Assembly: GCA_031273455.1 (NCBI GenBank)
Contig: JAISRZ010000007.1
Span: forward strand, 1-40,266
DNA: 40,266 nucleotides
DNA from: Deltaproteobacteria bacterium
GTDB lineage: Bacteria > Desulfobacterota > Desulfarculia > Adiutricales > Adiutricaceae
Direction of reading: 5' to 3'
Part shown: piece after piece, positions 1 through 9,100 of the stretch
Layout of the letters: the number at the start of each line of letters is the position of its first letter
Position numbering within the stretch: position 1 is the first letter of the stretch
The notes under the pieces: generated by a model
Databases searched by the model: none
Seen by the model: the letters and a program-made list of their open reading frames with translations, nothing else
What the model was told of the DNA's origin: nothing
Made by a program: the position numbers and the translations under genes

Positions 1-786
1 AAAGTCATCCTCTTGGGACTCGTCCGTTAGATGATGGCGCTCCCTAAGTAGCCGCCGCATGTCCTCTTGGAGGGCGTTCATGTCCTGGCCGTCCTCGGCC
101 TGGACCATGATCATCCGGATGCTCCCCCGAAACTGGCTACCCACTAAGTACCGTTGGGAGGCCGAGATGGGCACGATGGCCGTGTCATCCTGGTCCCGGC
201 CATCTAAGCTTTGGCCTTTGGGGGCTAAGATCCCGGCCACGGTGAAGGGCACTTGGCCTAAGCGAATCCCTTGGCCCACTGGGTCTAAAGACCCATACAG
301 CTCTTTCGCCGTGGATTGGCCTAACCAGACGAGCCGAGCGGCCGATTGGGTGTCCAAAGAGTCCATTTCCCGGCCGCTGGCCGTTTTCCAGTCCCGTAGG
401 GGCAGATACATTTCGTTGACGCCCATGACCATGGTGTTCCAGTTCTGCCCGCCCGCCACCAATTGGATGTTGTTATTGACCACGGGCGAGACCCGTAAGA
501 TCCCGTTTAACTCCAAGATAGCCTTACTGTCGGCCTCGGTTAAGGTGTGCCTAGACCCCGAGCCAGTGCGGACCCCAGCCGAGCGCTGAAAGCCGGCTAA
601 GACCACAAAGAGGTTGGTGCCTAAGGTTTCCACTTGCTTCCTAATGGTCAAGCGGGTGCCCTCGCCCACGGCCAGCATCAGAACCACGGCCCCCACGCCG
701 ATGACCATGCCCAGCATGGTTAAAAAAGTCCGTAAACGATTGGCGATCATGGCCCGGCAAGCCTCAACTAAAAGTGGGCCCAGCAT
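1..786 (-). CDS. MacB-like ABC transporter permease (FtsX family), 3' end beyond the window
   Basis: Inner-membrane permease of a MacAB-type tripartite exporter; 262 codons are visible and the gene runs off the left edge. Translation of the minus strand starts MLGPLLVEACRAMIANRLRT, followed by the conserved first transmembrane segment (FLTMLGMVIGVGAVVLMLAV) typical of MacB permeases, and then the periplasmic MacB core domain (for example GTNLFVVLAG and VSPVVNNNIQLV). The start is supported by a GGAGGAG ribosome-binding site lying inside the end of the ATPase gene, and the ATG is one base after the ATPase stop, so translation is probably coupled. In E. coli MacB the ATPase and permease are fused; here they are separate genes. 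The substrate (macrolide, peptide, lipoprotein or siderophore) cannot be read from sequence. Family is sure; the C-terminal transmembrane half is not visible. Confidence 0.9.
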   Translation of the reverse strand, partial: MLGPLLVEACRAMIANRLRTFLTMLGMVIGVGAVVLMLAVGEGTRLTIRKQVETLGTNLFVVLAGFQRSAGVRTGSGSRHTLTEADSKAILELNGILRVSPVVNNNIQLVAGGQNWNTMVMGVNEMYLPLRDWKTASGREMDSLDTQSAARLVWLGQSTAKELYGSLDPVGQGIRLGQVPFTVAGILAPKGQSLDGRDQDDTAIVPISASQRYLVGSQFRGSIRMIMVQAEDGQDMNALQEDMRRLLRERHHLTDESQEDDF

Positions 787-787
787 G

Positions 788-1489
788 TTAAGCTCTCCTC
801 CGGTTAATAACGGGCCCGTCTTCCACTAAAAGGCCGTCGCGAAATTTGGTTAGTCTTTTGGCGTAGGTGGCCACGTCCGGCTCGTGGGTCACTAAAACCA
901 AGGTGATGCCCTCATCGTTTAAACTCTGAAACAAAGCCATGATCTCATCCGAGGTTTGGGTGTCCAAGTTGCCGGTGGGCTCATCGGCCAGGATTAAAGA
1001 GGGTTTAGCCACCAAAGCCCGGGCGATGGCCGCCCGTTGCTGTTGCCCGCCAGAGACTTGGGAAGGGCGATGATGGGCCCAAGGGCCTAAACCCACTTGC
1101 TCCAAAGACCTCATGGCCTTTTTCCGGCGGGTCTCGGCTGACTCCCTGGCGTACAGTAAGGGTAAGGCCACGTTTTCCAAGAGATCGGCTCGGGGCAAAA
1201 GGTTAAACCCTTGGAAAACAAAGCCAATGTAATGGAGCCGCCGGTTAGCCAACTGGTCTGGGGACAAGCTATCGACTTTTTCCCCTAAAAGCTGGTAAAC
1301 CCCAGTGGTCGGGCGGTCCAAACAGCCTAAGATGTTCATGAAGGTGGATTTCCCCGAGCCCGAGGGGCCCATAATGGCCGTGAACTCCCCTTGGTCCAAA
1401 GCGAAATCCACCCCGTGGAGAACCTCCAGCTCCCCGGCCCCGGTGACGTAACTTTTGGTGAGGTTAAAGGTCTCAATGACGCGGGCCAT
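788..1489 (-). CDS. MacB/LolD-type ABC transporter ATP-binding protein
   Basis: A 233-aa cytoplasmic ATPase that energises the adjacent permease. The Walker A is GPSGSGKST (residues 41-49), the Q-loop region is [10 protein letters not shown] (about 89-98), the ABC signature is VSGGQQQR (145-152), the Walker B is [12 protein letters not shown] (165-176) and the switch histidine is H202 in LVTHEPD. The ADEPTGNLD sequence and short length are typical of the MacB/LolD subfamily. The start ATG overlaps the stop of the adaptor gene by one base (TAATG), and the permease follows one base after its stop, so the three genes form a tight operon in the order adaptor, ATPase, permease. All catalytic motifs are intact. 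Confidence 0.95.
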   Translation of the reverse strand: MARVIETFNLTKSYVTGAGELEVLHGVDFALDQGEFTAIMGPSGSGKSTFMNILGCLDRPTTGVYQLLGEKVDSLSPDQLANRRLHYIGFVFQGFNLLPRADLLENVALPLLYARESAETRRKKAMRSLEQVGLGPWAHHRPSQVSGGQQQRAAIARALVAKPSLILADEPTGNLDTQTSDEIMALFQSLNDEGITLVLVTHEPDVATYAKRLTKFRDGLLVEDGPVINRRRA

Positions 1490-2724
1490 TAGAACCTCGG
1501 CCCGGGGCCGCCGCCCCGACGCTGCCCGCCCCCGCCGCCTGGACGGGAGAAAAGAGTCCTTTCCGCTTCGTTTTGGTCGTTTTCCCCAATGATAACCCGA
1601 TCGTCAGGCCGTAAATCCCCCGAGACAATGACCGTGGAGCGTAAATCCGTGGCCCCAAGCTTAACTTTAACTGGCCGCACTTCGCCTTTGGGCCCTAAGA
1701 CGTAAACCTCCCCTTCGGTCGGCGAGTTTTCCGGGTTGTAATCCCCTTCAGCGGTCTGGGCCGCAAGTAACGTCCCTTGGTCCGAGCGACCTTGGCCACT
1801 AAGCCTTGAGGGTCGATAGTTTAAAGCCGCGTTGGGGACCAATAAAACGTTATTTTCCTTATACAGCTCAATATCCACGTAAGCCGTCATGCCGGGCAGT
1901 AACCGACCATCCGGGTTACTGACGTCCACCACCACGTCATAGGTGACCACGTTGGAGGTGTTGGTGGGGTTCAAGCGGATCTGGCGTAAAGTCCCCTGAA
2001 AGGTTTGCCCAGGGTAAGCGTCCACCGTAAAAGAGGCGAGGAGCCCTGGTTTTAAGCGGCCAATGTCGGCCTCGGCGAAGGAGGCGTTAATCTGCATCTG
2101 GGTTAAATCCCCGGCGATGTCGATTAAAGTGGGCGTCTGAAAGCTGGCGGCCACGGTTTGGCCCACGTCCACGGCTCGATTAATGACCACCCCATCAATG
2201 GGGGCCTCAATCCGGGTGTTGTTTAAGTTATAGAGATCTTGGGTTAAAGAGGCCATTTGCTGCTCTAAACCGGCCTCAGCGATATCCAGGTTGGCTTTGG
2301 CCGTGTCCAACTCCTCTTGGGCCGTGGCCCCGGCTTTCCGGAGCTTCACCAACCGGTCGTATTTGATCTGGGCTAACCGACATTGGGCCTCAGCGGTTTT
2401 CACGTTGGCCTTGGAGACGCTAACTTTGGCTTGGAAAAGCTCATCGTCCAAGACCACCATCAGGTCCCCAGCTTTGACCTGGTCGTTGAAATCGACCCGC
2501 AATTCCCGGATGGTCCCGGAGACTTGGGTGCCCACGTTGACCAAGCGGACCGGGTTTAAGGTCCCGGTGGCGCTGACGGCCATGCGCAATTGGCCGAGGG
2601 TGGCCCTTTGGAGGCGGTAAAGGTCGGGTTTGTCCCCTTTGGCCCAGGGTTTAAAGATAAAGAGCGAGACCCCCACCACTAAAACGAGGATGAAAAAGCC
2701 CAGTTTAAATTTGGATCGTTTCAT
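1489..2724 (-). CDS. macA: MacA-like periplasmic adaptor (membrane fusion protein)
   Basis: A 411-aa adaptor linking the inner-membrane ABC transporter to an outer-membrane channel. It has one N-terminal transmembrane anchor (about residues 9-25, FFILVLVVGVSLFIF) and no lipobox. A barrel-sandwich region begins VSATGTLNPVRLVNVGTQVSG. A long alpha-helical hairpin runs from about 85 to 160, followed by APIDGVVINRAVDVGQTV and a beta-barrel/membrane-proximal region ending in GATDLRSTVIVSGDLRPDDRV. The C-terminus is a low-complexity Gly/Arg/Pro tail. Length and architecture match MacA/HlyD-type RND adaptors. It is the first gene of the exporter operon. No TolC-type outer-membrane gene is visible in the window, so the channel must be encoded elsewhere. 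Confidence 0.9.
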   Translation of the reverse strand: MKRSKFKLGFFILVLVVGVSLFIFKPWAKGDKPDLYRLQRATLGQLRMAVSATGTLNPVRLVNVGTQVSGTIRELRVDFNDQVKAGDLMVVLDDELFQAKVSVSKANVKTAEAQCRLAQIKYDRLVKLRKAGATAQEELDTAKANLDIAEAGLEQQMASLTQDLYNLNNTRIEAPIDGVVINRAVDVGQTVAASFQTPTLIDIAGDLTQMQINASFAEADIGRLKPGLLASFTVDAYPGQTFQGTLRQIRLNPTNTSNVVTYDVVVDVSNPDGRLLPGMTAYVDIELYKENNVLLVPNAALNYRPSRLSGQGRSDQGTLLAAQTAEGDYNPENSPTEGEVYVLGPKGEVRPVKVKLGATDLRSTVIVSGDLRPDDRVIIGENDQNEAERTLFSRPGGGGGQRRGGGPGPRF

Positions 2725-2749
2725 AAATGACCTAAAAAACTAAATAAGA

Positions 2750-4330
2750 TTAAAATTCAATAACGTTTTTACTAAAATCTAGGTTTTCGCTTAACCCTTT
2801 AATCACCAAAGGTAATAAGGCCACCACTTCCATGGGGAAAATCCCCCGGGACCCGGCTTTAGCGGCCAGTAAATCAGCGGCCCGGCCATGGGCGAAGGCG
2901 GCTAAGCCAGCGGCGGCCAAAGGCGGTAAACCTTGGGCTAAAAAGCCGGCGATTAAACCGGTTAAGATATCCCCGGTCCCGCCCACGGCTAAAATGGGCC
3001 CGCCCGTGGAGTTGACTAAGTATTGGCCAGTTTTCGGCTCCAAAATAAGGGTATGTTTCCCCTTTAAAAGAACCACGCTTTGGGATTTTTGGCCTAAAGC
3101 CAGTAAAGAGCCAAACCGGTCGTTTTGGATGTCTTTAGAAGATAAACCCAAAAGAGCGGCCCCTTCCCCGGGGTGAGGGGTGATAACCCGGGGGCCTTTA
3201 GCTTTCGCTAAGATCTCTAAGTTCCCGGCTAAAGCGGTTAAGGCGTCCGCGTCCAAGACCACGGGCTGGGGGACGTTTTCGGCCAAGCTTTGGATTAAGG
3301 CCCTGGACCCAGGGTTTAAACCCATACCTGGGCCCAAACCCAAAGCTTTTTTCTTTAAAGCCAGAAAATTAAGAAGAGGCGCCTCCCCCGCCGCCGCGAA
3401 GGTCCCCGGCTCGTCCTCGGGGAGGGCCAAAGTCATGGCCGAATGGAGATCCCGGGTGGCGTTACTGGCTAAACTTCCCGGGGCCGCGGCGGTGACTAAC
3501 CCGCAACCCGAGCGTAAGGCCCCTAAAGTGGCTAAAGCCAAAGCCCCGGTCCGCCCAACCCCGCCGCCGGTTAAAACGGCGTGGCCAAAGGTCCCTTTGT
3601 GGCCCGACTCGGGCCTGGGGGGTAAAAACGTCCGGGCCAAGTTATCGTCTAAGTACCGCCCTTTGGGCGCGGCTTTGGCCAACATCCTTGGGGATAACCC
3701 CAAGTCCGCGACCTTAACGAGCCCTGAAAGATCCGGTCCGTCTTTTAAAAAGAGACCCCGCTTATAAGCCCCCACGGTCACGGTTAAATGGGCTTTAATC
3801 ACTGGCCCCAAAGCATCCCCAGTGTCCCCGGAAAGACCCGAGGGCAGATCCACGGCCAAAACCGGGCCCGGATGGTCGCTAGCCGCCTTAAGAACCGGTA
3901 AAGCCACCCCAGTTATGGGTTTAGTTAAACCCGTCCCAAAAAGGGCGTCAACCAAAAGAGCCTCTTTGGGAATAACTGGCAAGGGATCGCTAGATTGGCG
4001 GATGGTTAAAGGAGGTAGGCCCAGATTAACCAAGATCTGGTAATTAATGGCCGCGTCCCCGTTGGGCTCGTGACCGACCTGGTAAACAACGGTCGGGTGA
4101 CCAAGGGCGTCAAAAAGGCGGGCTAAAACCAAACCATCGCCGCCATTTTGCCCGGATCCGGCCAGAATGACCACGGGTAAGGCCAGATCTTGACCCAATT
4201 GGGGCCAAAACTCTAAAGCGGCTTTAAAAATGGAGCGCGAGGCGTTCTCCATTAAGACCACCCCGGCTAAACCGCTGGCCATGGCCAACTGGTCTAGTTT
4301 TCGACTCTCGCGGGTGTCCGTGACAAACAT
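2750..4330 (-). CDS. nnr: bifunctional NAD(P)H-hydrate epimerase / ADP-dependent NAD(P)HX dehydratase
   Basis: A 526-aa metabolite-repair enzyme that epimerises and dehydrates damaged, hydrated NADH and NADPH. The N-terminal YjeF_N epimerase domain (about 1-215) carries AGSGQNGGDG (57-66), the nucleotide-binding loop, and later AVDLPSGLSGDTG. The C-terminal ribokinase-like dehydratase domain carries VLTGGGVGRTGALALA, VITPHPGEGAALLG, VVLLKGKHT and the catalytic VGGTGDILTGLIAGFL. Both halves look complete and the length matches fused Nnr proteins. It is separated by 25 bases from the exporter genes downstream, so it may share their transcript. A promoter-like element and a hairpin lie upstream. 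No gene between it and selC is visible. Confidence 0.96.
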   Translation of the reverse strand: MFVTDTRESRKLDQLAMASGLAGVVLMENASRSIFKAALEFWPQLGQDLALPVVILAGSGQNGGDGLVLARLFDALGHPTVVYQVGHEPNGDAAINYQILVNLGLPPLTIRQSSDPLPVIPKEALLVDALFGTGLTKPITGVALPVLKAASDHPGPVLAVDLPSGLSGDTGDALGPVIKAHLTVTVGAYKRGLFLKDGPDLSGLVKVADLGLSPRMLAKAAPKGRYLDDNLARTFLPPRPESGHKGTFGHAVLTGGGVGRTGALALATLGALRSGCGLVTAAAPGSLASNATRDLHSAMTLALPEDEPGTFAAAGEAPLLNFLALKKKALGLGPGMGLNPGSRALIQSLAENVPQPVVLDADALTALAGNLEILAKAKGPRVITPHPGEGAALLGLSSKDIQNDRFGSLLALGQKSQSVVLLKGKHTLILEPKTGQYLVNSTGGPILAVGGTGDILTGLIAGFLAQGLPPLAAAGLAAFAHGRAADLLAAKAGSRGIFPMEVVALLPLVIKGLSENLDFSKNVIEF

Positions 4331-4357
4331 AGGCTGATACCCAAAAAAGGCCCAAAA

Positions 4358-4390
4358 GGTCTAGCGGGATGAAAAATCCCCTAGAAGACC
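4358..4390 (-). promoter_or_regulatory. imperfect hairpin in the nnr 5' leader
   Basis: On the minus strand this is an interrupted dyad: GGTCT pairs with AGACC and GGGAT with ATCCC around a TTTTC loop, with an asymmetric internal loop. It is followed by two short T-runs. It lies between the predicted nnr promoter and its start codon, so it could act as an attenuator or stabilise the 5' end. Function is inference. Confidence 0.35.
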
Positions 4391-4442
4391 GTCAGATCCT
4401 CTAACGCGTCCAAAAAAGGTCGCCAACAAAATAATTACTTTA

Positions 4443-4471
4443 AACATATCTTTAAATGGGTGAATTGACAA
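4443..4471 (-). promoter_or_regulatory. predicted sigma70-type promoter for nnr
   Basis: On the minus strand TTGTCA (4471-4466), a 17-base spacer and TATGTT (4448-4443) match the -35/-10 pattern at ideal spacing, about 110 bases upstream of the nnr start. The sequence around it is AT-rich. Sequence match only. Confidence 0.55.
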
Positions 4472-4791
4472 GCGAAAAAAAACGAAATAAGGGTTAAAAT
4501 TAACTGGTCAGTTTCTTTTTAGACCCGGGCGCGACCATAAGGGGAACCCTTAGATCCAGCTTTAGAATTAATCTTTAGCCAGAAGCGGTTAAAGCCTAAA
4601 TAAGCTATGCAAAAAAGGGGCCAAGGTCAGTTTGGTTAGGGTTTGGTGGCGGGTTAAAAGATAAAAGGCTAGCGACTTATAGATAAAGCTTGGCAAGGCC
4701 TTGAGCCTAAAAGAAATAAAAGTAAGATAATAGCGGTAAATAAGGGCGTAAAAGTAGGGTTAGGGGTAAAAAATTAATATATGGAGAAAAA

Positions 4792-4888
4792 TGGCGGGAA
4801 TATGTGGGAATCGAACCCACCTAGGCGGCGGTCAACCGCCAGCATTGGTTTTGAAGACCAAGGAGCCCACCAGAACCCATATATTCCC
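4792..4888 (-). tRNA. selC: selenocysteine tRNA, anticodon UCA
   Basis: The reverse complement folds as a bacterial tRNA-Sec of 97 nt including an encoded CCA. The acceptor stem has 8 bp (GGGAATAT with ATATTCCC, discriminator G). The D-stem is long, 6 bp (GGGTTC with GGGCTC, with G-U pairs) and closes a four-base loop. The anticodon arm is TTGGT-CTTCAAA-ACCAA with anticodon UCA. A large GC-rich variable arm (GGCGG with CCGCC) follows. The T-arm is GTGGG-TTCGATT-CCCAC. The 8+5 acceptor/T pairing and 6-bp D-stem are diagnostic for bacterial tRNA-Sec and exclude tRNA-Ser. It supplies Sec for the UGA in fdhF; selA, selB and selD are all in this window. Confidence 0.97.
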
Positions 4889-4894
4889 GGCCAG

Positions 4895-4923
4895 AATCTA
4901 TAACAAAGCGGCGAATGTTTCAA
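4895..4923 (-). promoter_or_regulatory. predicted selC promoter, start site at or near tRNA base 1
   Basis: On the minus strand TTGAAA (4923-4918) is followed either by TATAGA after 15 bases or by TAGATT (4900-4895) after 17 bases. With canonical spacing the second choice puts +1 exactly at 4888, the first base of mature tRNA-Sec, and the first choice puts it two bases upstream. Sequence inference only. Confidence 0.5.
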
Positions 4924-5188
4924 CCTTTAATCCTCAACTTGACCCGGGGGCCGTTTTGCGCGCGGGTTCGGCGGATACGCTTAACCGCGACCCTTTTTAG
5001 GACGCTGGCCTTTAAGCGCTGAAAAAAAATCTATTGGCCCTTGATCCTGACTGGGCGGGGAAAACCAGAGTAAAACATTTCCAAAAACCTTATTTAGCGT
5101 AATTTTAACTCTAAAAAAGACTTCTCCATTGGTTCCCGATCAATACCAGTATACCTTCGGTCAAATCCATCGCCTGGCCACTAACACT

Positions 5189-5225
5189 AAAAAGCCCTGG
5201 CCCCCTATCTGGCCAGGGCTTTTTT
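5189..5225. terminator. strong bidirectional intrinsic terminator with no adjacent gene
   Basis: AAAAAGCCCTGGCC and GGCCAGGGCTTTTTT flank an 8-base loop. The stem is perfect and has A-runs and T-runs on both sides, so it can stop transcription from either direction. The nearest genes (selC ending leftwards, autotransporter starting 900 bp to the right) do not explain it. Confidence 0.85.
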
Positions 5226-5358
5226 CGCCCGGATTAAGAGAGGATTCGGAGATGAAAGTTTTCGAATAAACGATGGGAATAGTGAACTAAGGCGATGGCG
5301 TCCTTAGAGGAGGATATAGGAAACTAAAAAACTGTTTCATTTTAGCTAATTATTGATC

Positions 5359-5393
5359 GGTGGAGCCTAATCGCGATCGTTATCGGTTTTTCC
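5359..5393 (+). repeat. degenerate direct repeat, left copy (partner 9677-9713)
   Basis: GGTGGAGCCT followed by an ATCGC, ATCGG and T-rich pattern recurs in the same order at 9677-9713, just past the autotransporter stop. The first ten bases are identical and the rest matches with small changes. It may mark ends of a 4.3-kb module carrying the autotransporter, or be chance. Confidence 0.35.
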
Positions 5394-5716
5394 TAAGCTC
5401 GGGGGTTAACGCTTCTAACCAAAGCTCGTCAAGTTGATTGGCGGGTGAGGTAAAAATATCCGTAACGCCAAAGGTTAAGGTCGGTTGGGTCAAATGTTGG
5501 TCCCGGTTACCAATTAGAATAAATTTGACAAATTTAAATGAGGGCGCTAAAATATAAAAAGACTAAACTTTAAACCATATTGGGTTATTTAATATATACA
5601 TTAAAAATAGCGTTGTATTGCCATTTTGGAGTCATAAGTGCGACTAATTACTGATATAGATCAGATAAAACCGAGCTGGGGAATGACACGCGATTTTTCC
5701 TTTGACAATTGGTCGT

Positions 5717-5730
5717 TTGATTTAGATCAA
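5717..5730. promoter_or_regulatory. FNR/CRP-family operator-like palindrome
   Basis: TTGAT-TTAG-ATCAA is a perfect match to the FNR consensus TTGAT-N4-ATCAA. A TTGACA hexamer lies at 5702-5707 and the (CT)19 tract starts 22 bases downstream. It probably regulates a rightward transcript that passes through the repeat. The regulator is not in the window. Confidence 0.5.
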
Positions 5731-5751
5731 ATCCAAATTGGCATGATTTTT

Positions 5752-5793
<42 letters not shown>

Positions 5794-5840
5794 CATAACC
5801 TAACCAACAAAAATTTATATAATAATATAATTTCGCCTCG

Positions 5841-5872
5841 CCCAAAACTTACCCAAGGTTTTGGGTTTTTTT
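5841..5872 (+). terminator. intrinsic terminator downstream of the CT repeat
   Basis: CCCAAAAC (5841-5848) pairs with GTTTTGGG (5858-5865) around a 9-base loop, followed by seven Ts. A shorter alternative ACCCAA/TTGGGT hairpin overlaps it. It would end a short rightward transcript containing the CT tract before the autotransporter gene. Confidence 0.75.
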
Positions 5873-6132
5873 GTTTTCGGACAGGTTGGAATCCGGCTAG
5901 GGCTAAAAAGGTTTTTCGCGTCCCGGGCCATTGGCCAAGAAGCTCTCTTATATGTAAGAGACAGCCTAAGATAGAATAATTTAAGTCGATAATTAATTAA
6001 TAAGTAATTATAAGTTAATTAATATAAAAAATTATTAGGAAGTTCGCCAAAAGGTCAGACATGGGCGGCTGACTAAAAAGCGTTTTAAGGCGAGCTTTCA
6101 AAAAGATAAATCTTAAAAATAAGGAGAGATTG

Positions 6133-9100
6133 ATGTTTAAAAGGTTATCGTTTGGGTTTGTTTTTGCCGCGTTATTAATCGCGGTGGGGCTAACCGCGGG
6201 GAGTCCAGCTTTGGCCTTAGATATTTCCACGAACCAGGTTTACACTACCCCGCAAAACTGGACCGGGGAGAGGGTGCGTTTTGTGGATGGAGCGAATATT
6301 GTTTTTAGCTCCACTTCTGGGACGGCCCAAGAAATGATAGTTTACGGCGCCAACGTGACCCTCGGGGCTAATAGCGTGGTCACCGCGGAGGGAGATTTTG
6401 ACGTCAACGGTAAGAACGGCTACCAAACAACTTTATATCTATTAAACGGTAGCTCGATTATCGCTGGAGATAGCGTTTCCTTTGAGACCGATGATGAAGA
6501 TGGCGGGTCCCAAGTTAAGGTCAACTTACTATCAGGGGCTGAGGCTAAGATAACCTCGGCGACCTCCATTCACGTGACCAGAAACGCGTTTTTAGAAATT
6601 GGGGCTAACGGTGGCTCGCTCACTCACTTAGACACCGACAGTCAGATTTTTATCGTTGGTAAATATGAAGGCGCCCTCGCTGGCGATCAAAGTTGGTTCC
6701 CGTTTAGCGTGTCACCCCAGGCCAATGAGCGCGCGGGCGGCGAACTAGGAATGAGAAACAACGCGAAATTGACAGTCAGCGATATGATGTACTTTGGTCA
6801 AGGAAGCGAACTGTCCATGGACTTTTATAACACGACCATAAACATTGGTGACGCCCTGTACGTAGTCGGTGGCGATCACTTAGTTTTCCATGATGTCAAT
6901 GTAGGTTATTCGCCCGTGGAAAAAAGTTATCGGGGAGCCTATTTCTACGGCGGGAATATCACTATTACCGGAAACGTTGACGTTAATGGCCCAACTAAAT
7001 TTCAAGGGGCGCTTGACGCCAACATAAATCCGCAAGTTGGACACTCGTCTCTTTTTTACAGCGCTGGGGATTTTGAGCTGTTGGGGGCCTCAAGCGGGCC
7101 TAACGCCGGTAGAGCCGAATTACTCTTACAAGGTCAGGTGACCATCAAAACGCCTTCTGGCGTAATTATATCAAGCGGTGGCGGGACAGGTGAGGCGGAG
7201 TTATACGCGCATAATACCGGCGTAGGCGGAGATTATAGCACTTTAAGAGCGAAATATATTATCGTCAATGAGAAAGGAGAAATATCGATAGATCCAAATT
7301 CCAAACTTTTCACCGATGGAGCCTTTGTGCTTATTGGAAAATATGAAGGCAATAAATATGAGCCGGAAAATGGAATAGCTAATAGCGACCAGCTACCTTC
7401 TGGGAAAGGCTTATCACCTGGTGGTTCTCTACACATTGACGCGGGCGGCGAGTTAGGGGTGTCCACGGTCCTGTATGTTGGCCAAGGGGCGAGTATCGCG
7501 ATGGATCCATCGAGTAAACTTATTGTCGGCGGCGGTCTGTATACTTACGGCGGCGATATGGTTTTTAGCGAATTAGAAGTGGGAACCTCGGCGCTGACCT
7601 ATGGCGGGGCTCATTTTGATGGCGGTCGGATTGATTTTACTGACGATGTTTACGTCAATGGGTTTACTGATTTTCAGGCTGATGTCGTGGCCAATATAGG
7701 GTCAAACGTCAATTTTACCACAATTTTAGATATGGAAATTGAAAACATAGCCGGAAAATCGCCAAAAGTTATCATGGGGCCGGGTAGCGTTTTCAACGTG
7801 GCGGTTAACGCGCATGAAGGGTTAAGCGTAGGGAACTATGAAGCGGGTGGTGGGTCCGCTGAATTGCGAGTCTTAGACAATAATTACGTTCCTACGACTA
7901 TTAACGTTGGACAATATATTCATGTGACCGCGGGCGGCAATTTAATAGTTGAGGATGATTCTACTTTAAATGTCAATATCGCTGACACTTCCAGCTCAAT
8001 TTATGGTGAAGGTATCGCGGCGGTCGGTTTGTATGGCGGAGATTTGCCGGATCTACTTGATCCCGAGACAGGGCAACCACATGAAGCTGATCAAGTAATC
8101 AACGGTCGAGGTTACTTAATAATTAGGGAAAATAGCGTTGTTAATATTGATAAAAGGTTCTATCTTGGAAATAACGGGGTCGTGGACATCGCTCCCAACG
8201 GTCGTTTAAACATCGCTAATGACTTCTATTTCAAAAAAAACGGGGTGTATAAAGTTGGGGCGACTTCGGCGGCGGACGTCAGCCTGATAGACATTGGCGG
8301 CACGGCTTATATCTCTAAGGGAGCGATAGTGGACATTCCCACCACGCTATTTGACGCGGTGGGCGAAACGTTCCTGACGGCTGGGGCCTACTATGACGAC
8401 ACTTTGCCTATTAGCGCTTTTCATAAGATTGAGAGAAATGGTAATGATCTGGTGATCGGGGAAATAGGCTCAAGCGACTCCATAAAAGTTATTACTGATA
8501 ACGGCCATAGTGGCGGCCCGAATATTGGCCGGGCCAGTTCTTTTTTAGATCGCGTCATTACTTCCCCGAACACTAGTCAAGAGCTTTTAACTTCGCTGGT
8601 CGGGTATTTCGATGAAATGCTGACCTTGACTGAGTCTGGGGCCACGGCGGACGCGGAAAAGGCTTTACGGCAATTGATTGGTGAGGAGGCCTTAAGCGCG
8701 GGTAACATCGCATCGGACACGGTCACCCAGGTAAGAGGAGCTCTGGGCAACAGATTCTCCGCTATCCACGCCAATCAAGGTTCCTTTTCTCCCGCCTCGG
8801 GCAATCAAGACTATTTAAATCGGCTGTGGGCGGCCGGTTTTGGCTCTTGGTCGAAGCAGGACGATCACGAAGGCTTGTTCGGCTATGAATACGATCTTGG
8901 CGGCGTTTCCCTGGGTTACGACCGGGAGATTGATTCAGTTCCAAACTTGACGTTAGGGTTAAACCTGGCGTTGTCTTCTGGCAAGCTTAAGAACAATGAC
9001 GGTTTGTCGGAAATCAAAGTTAAGACCATAAGCGTCGGGGGCTATGGCTCCTACTCTTTCGATAACGGGCTATATTTGGACGCTTCATTTGGTTTTGGCT

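Larger units (their letters stand above)
4331..4791. other. 461-bp intergenic region between nnr and selC
   Basis: Apart from the nnr promoter and leader hairpin listed separately, I see no coding region, RNA gene or clear repeat. The selC transcript runs into this region; several T-rich stretches on the minus strand just beyond the tRNA CCA end could serve as a weak terminator, but no strong hairpin is visible. Confidence 0.5.

Noticed and set aside
59..829. Two plus-strand open frames over the left edge
   Set aside because: They are antisense to the MacB-like permease, whose minus-strand translation shows clear family motifs.
4791..5000. 69-codon plus-strand frame
   Set aside because: It overlaps the antisense of selC, whose tRNA fold is unambiguous.
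5941..5964. TAAGAGACAG next to an inverted CTCTTA, resembling the Tn5 mosaic end used in sequencing libraries
   Set aside because: Only about half of the 19-bp mosaic end matches. It could hint at an assembly artefact near the CT tract, but the evidence is too weak to claim one.
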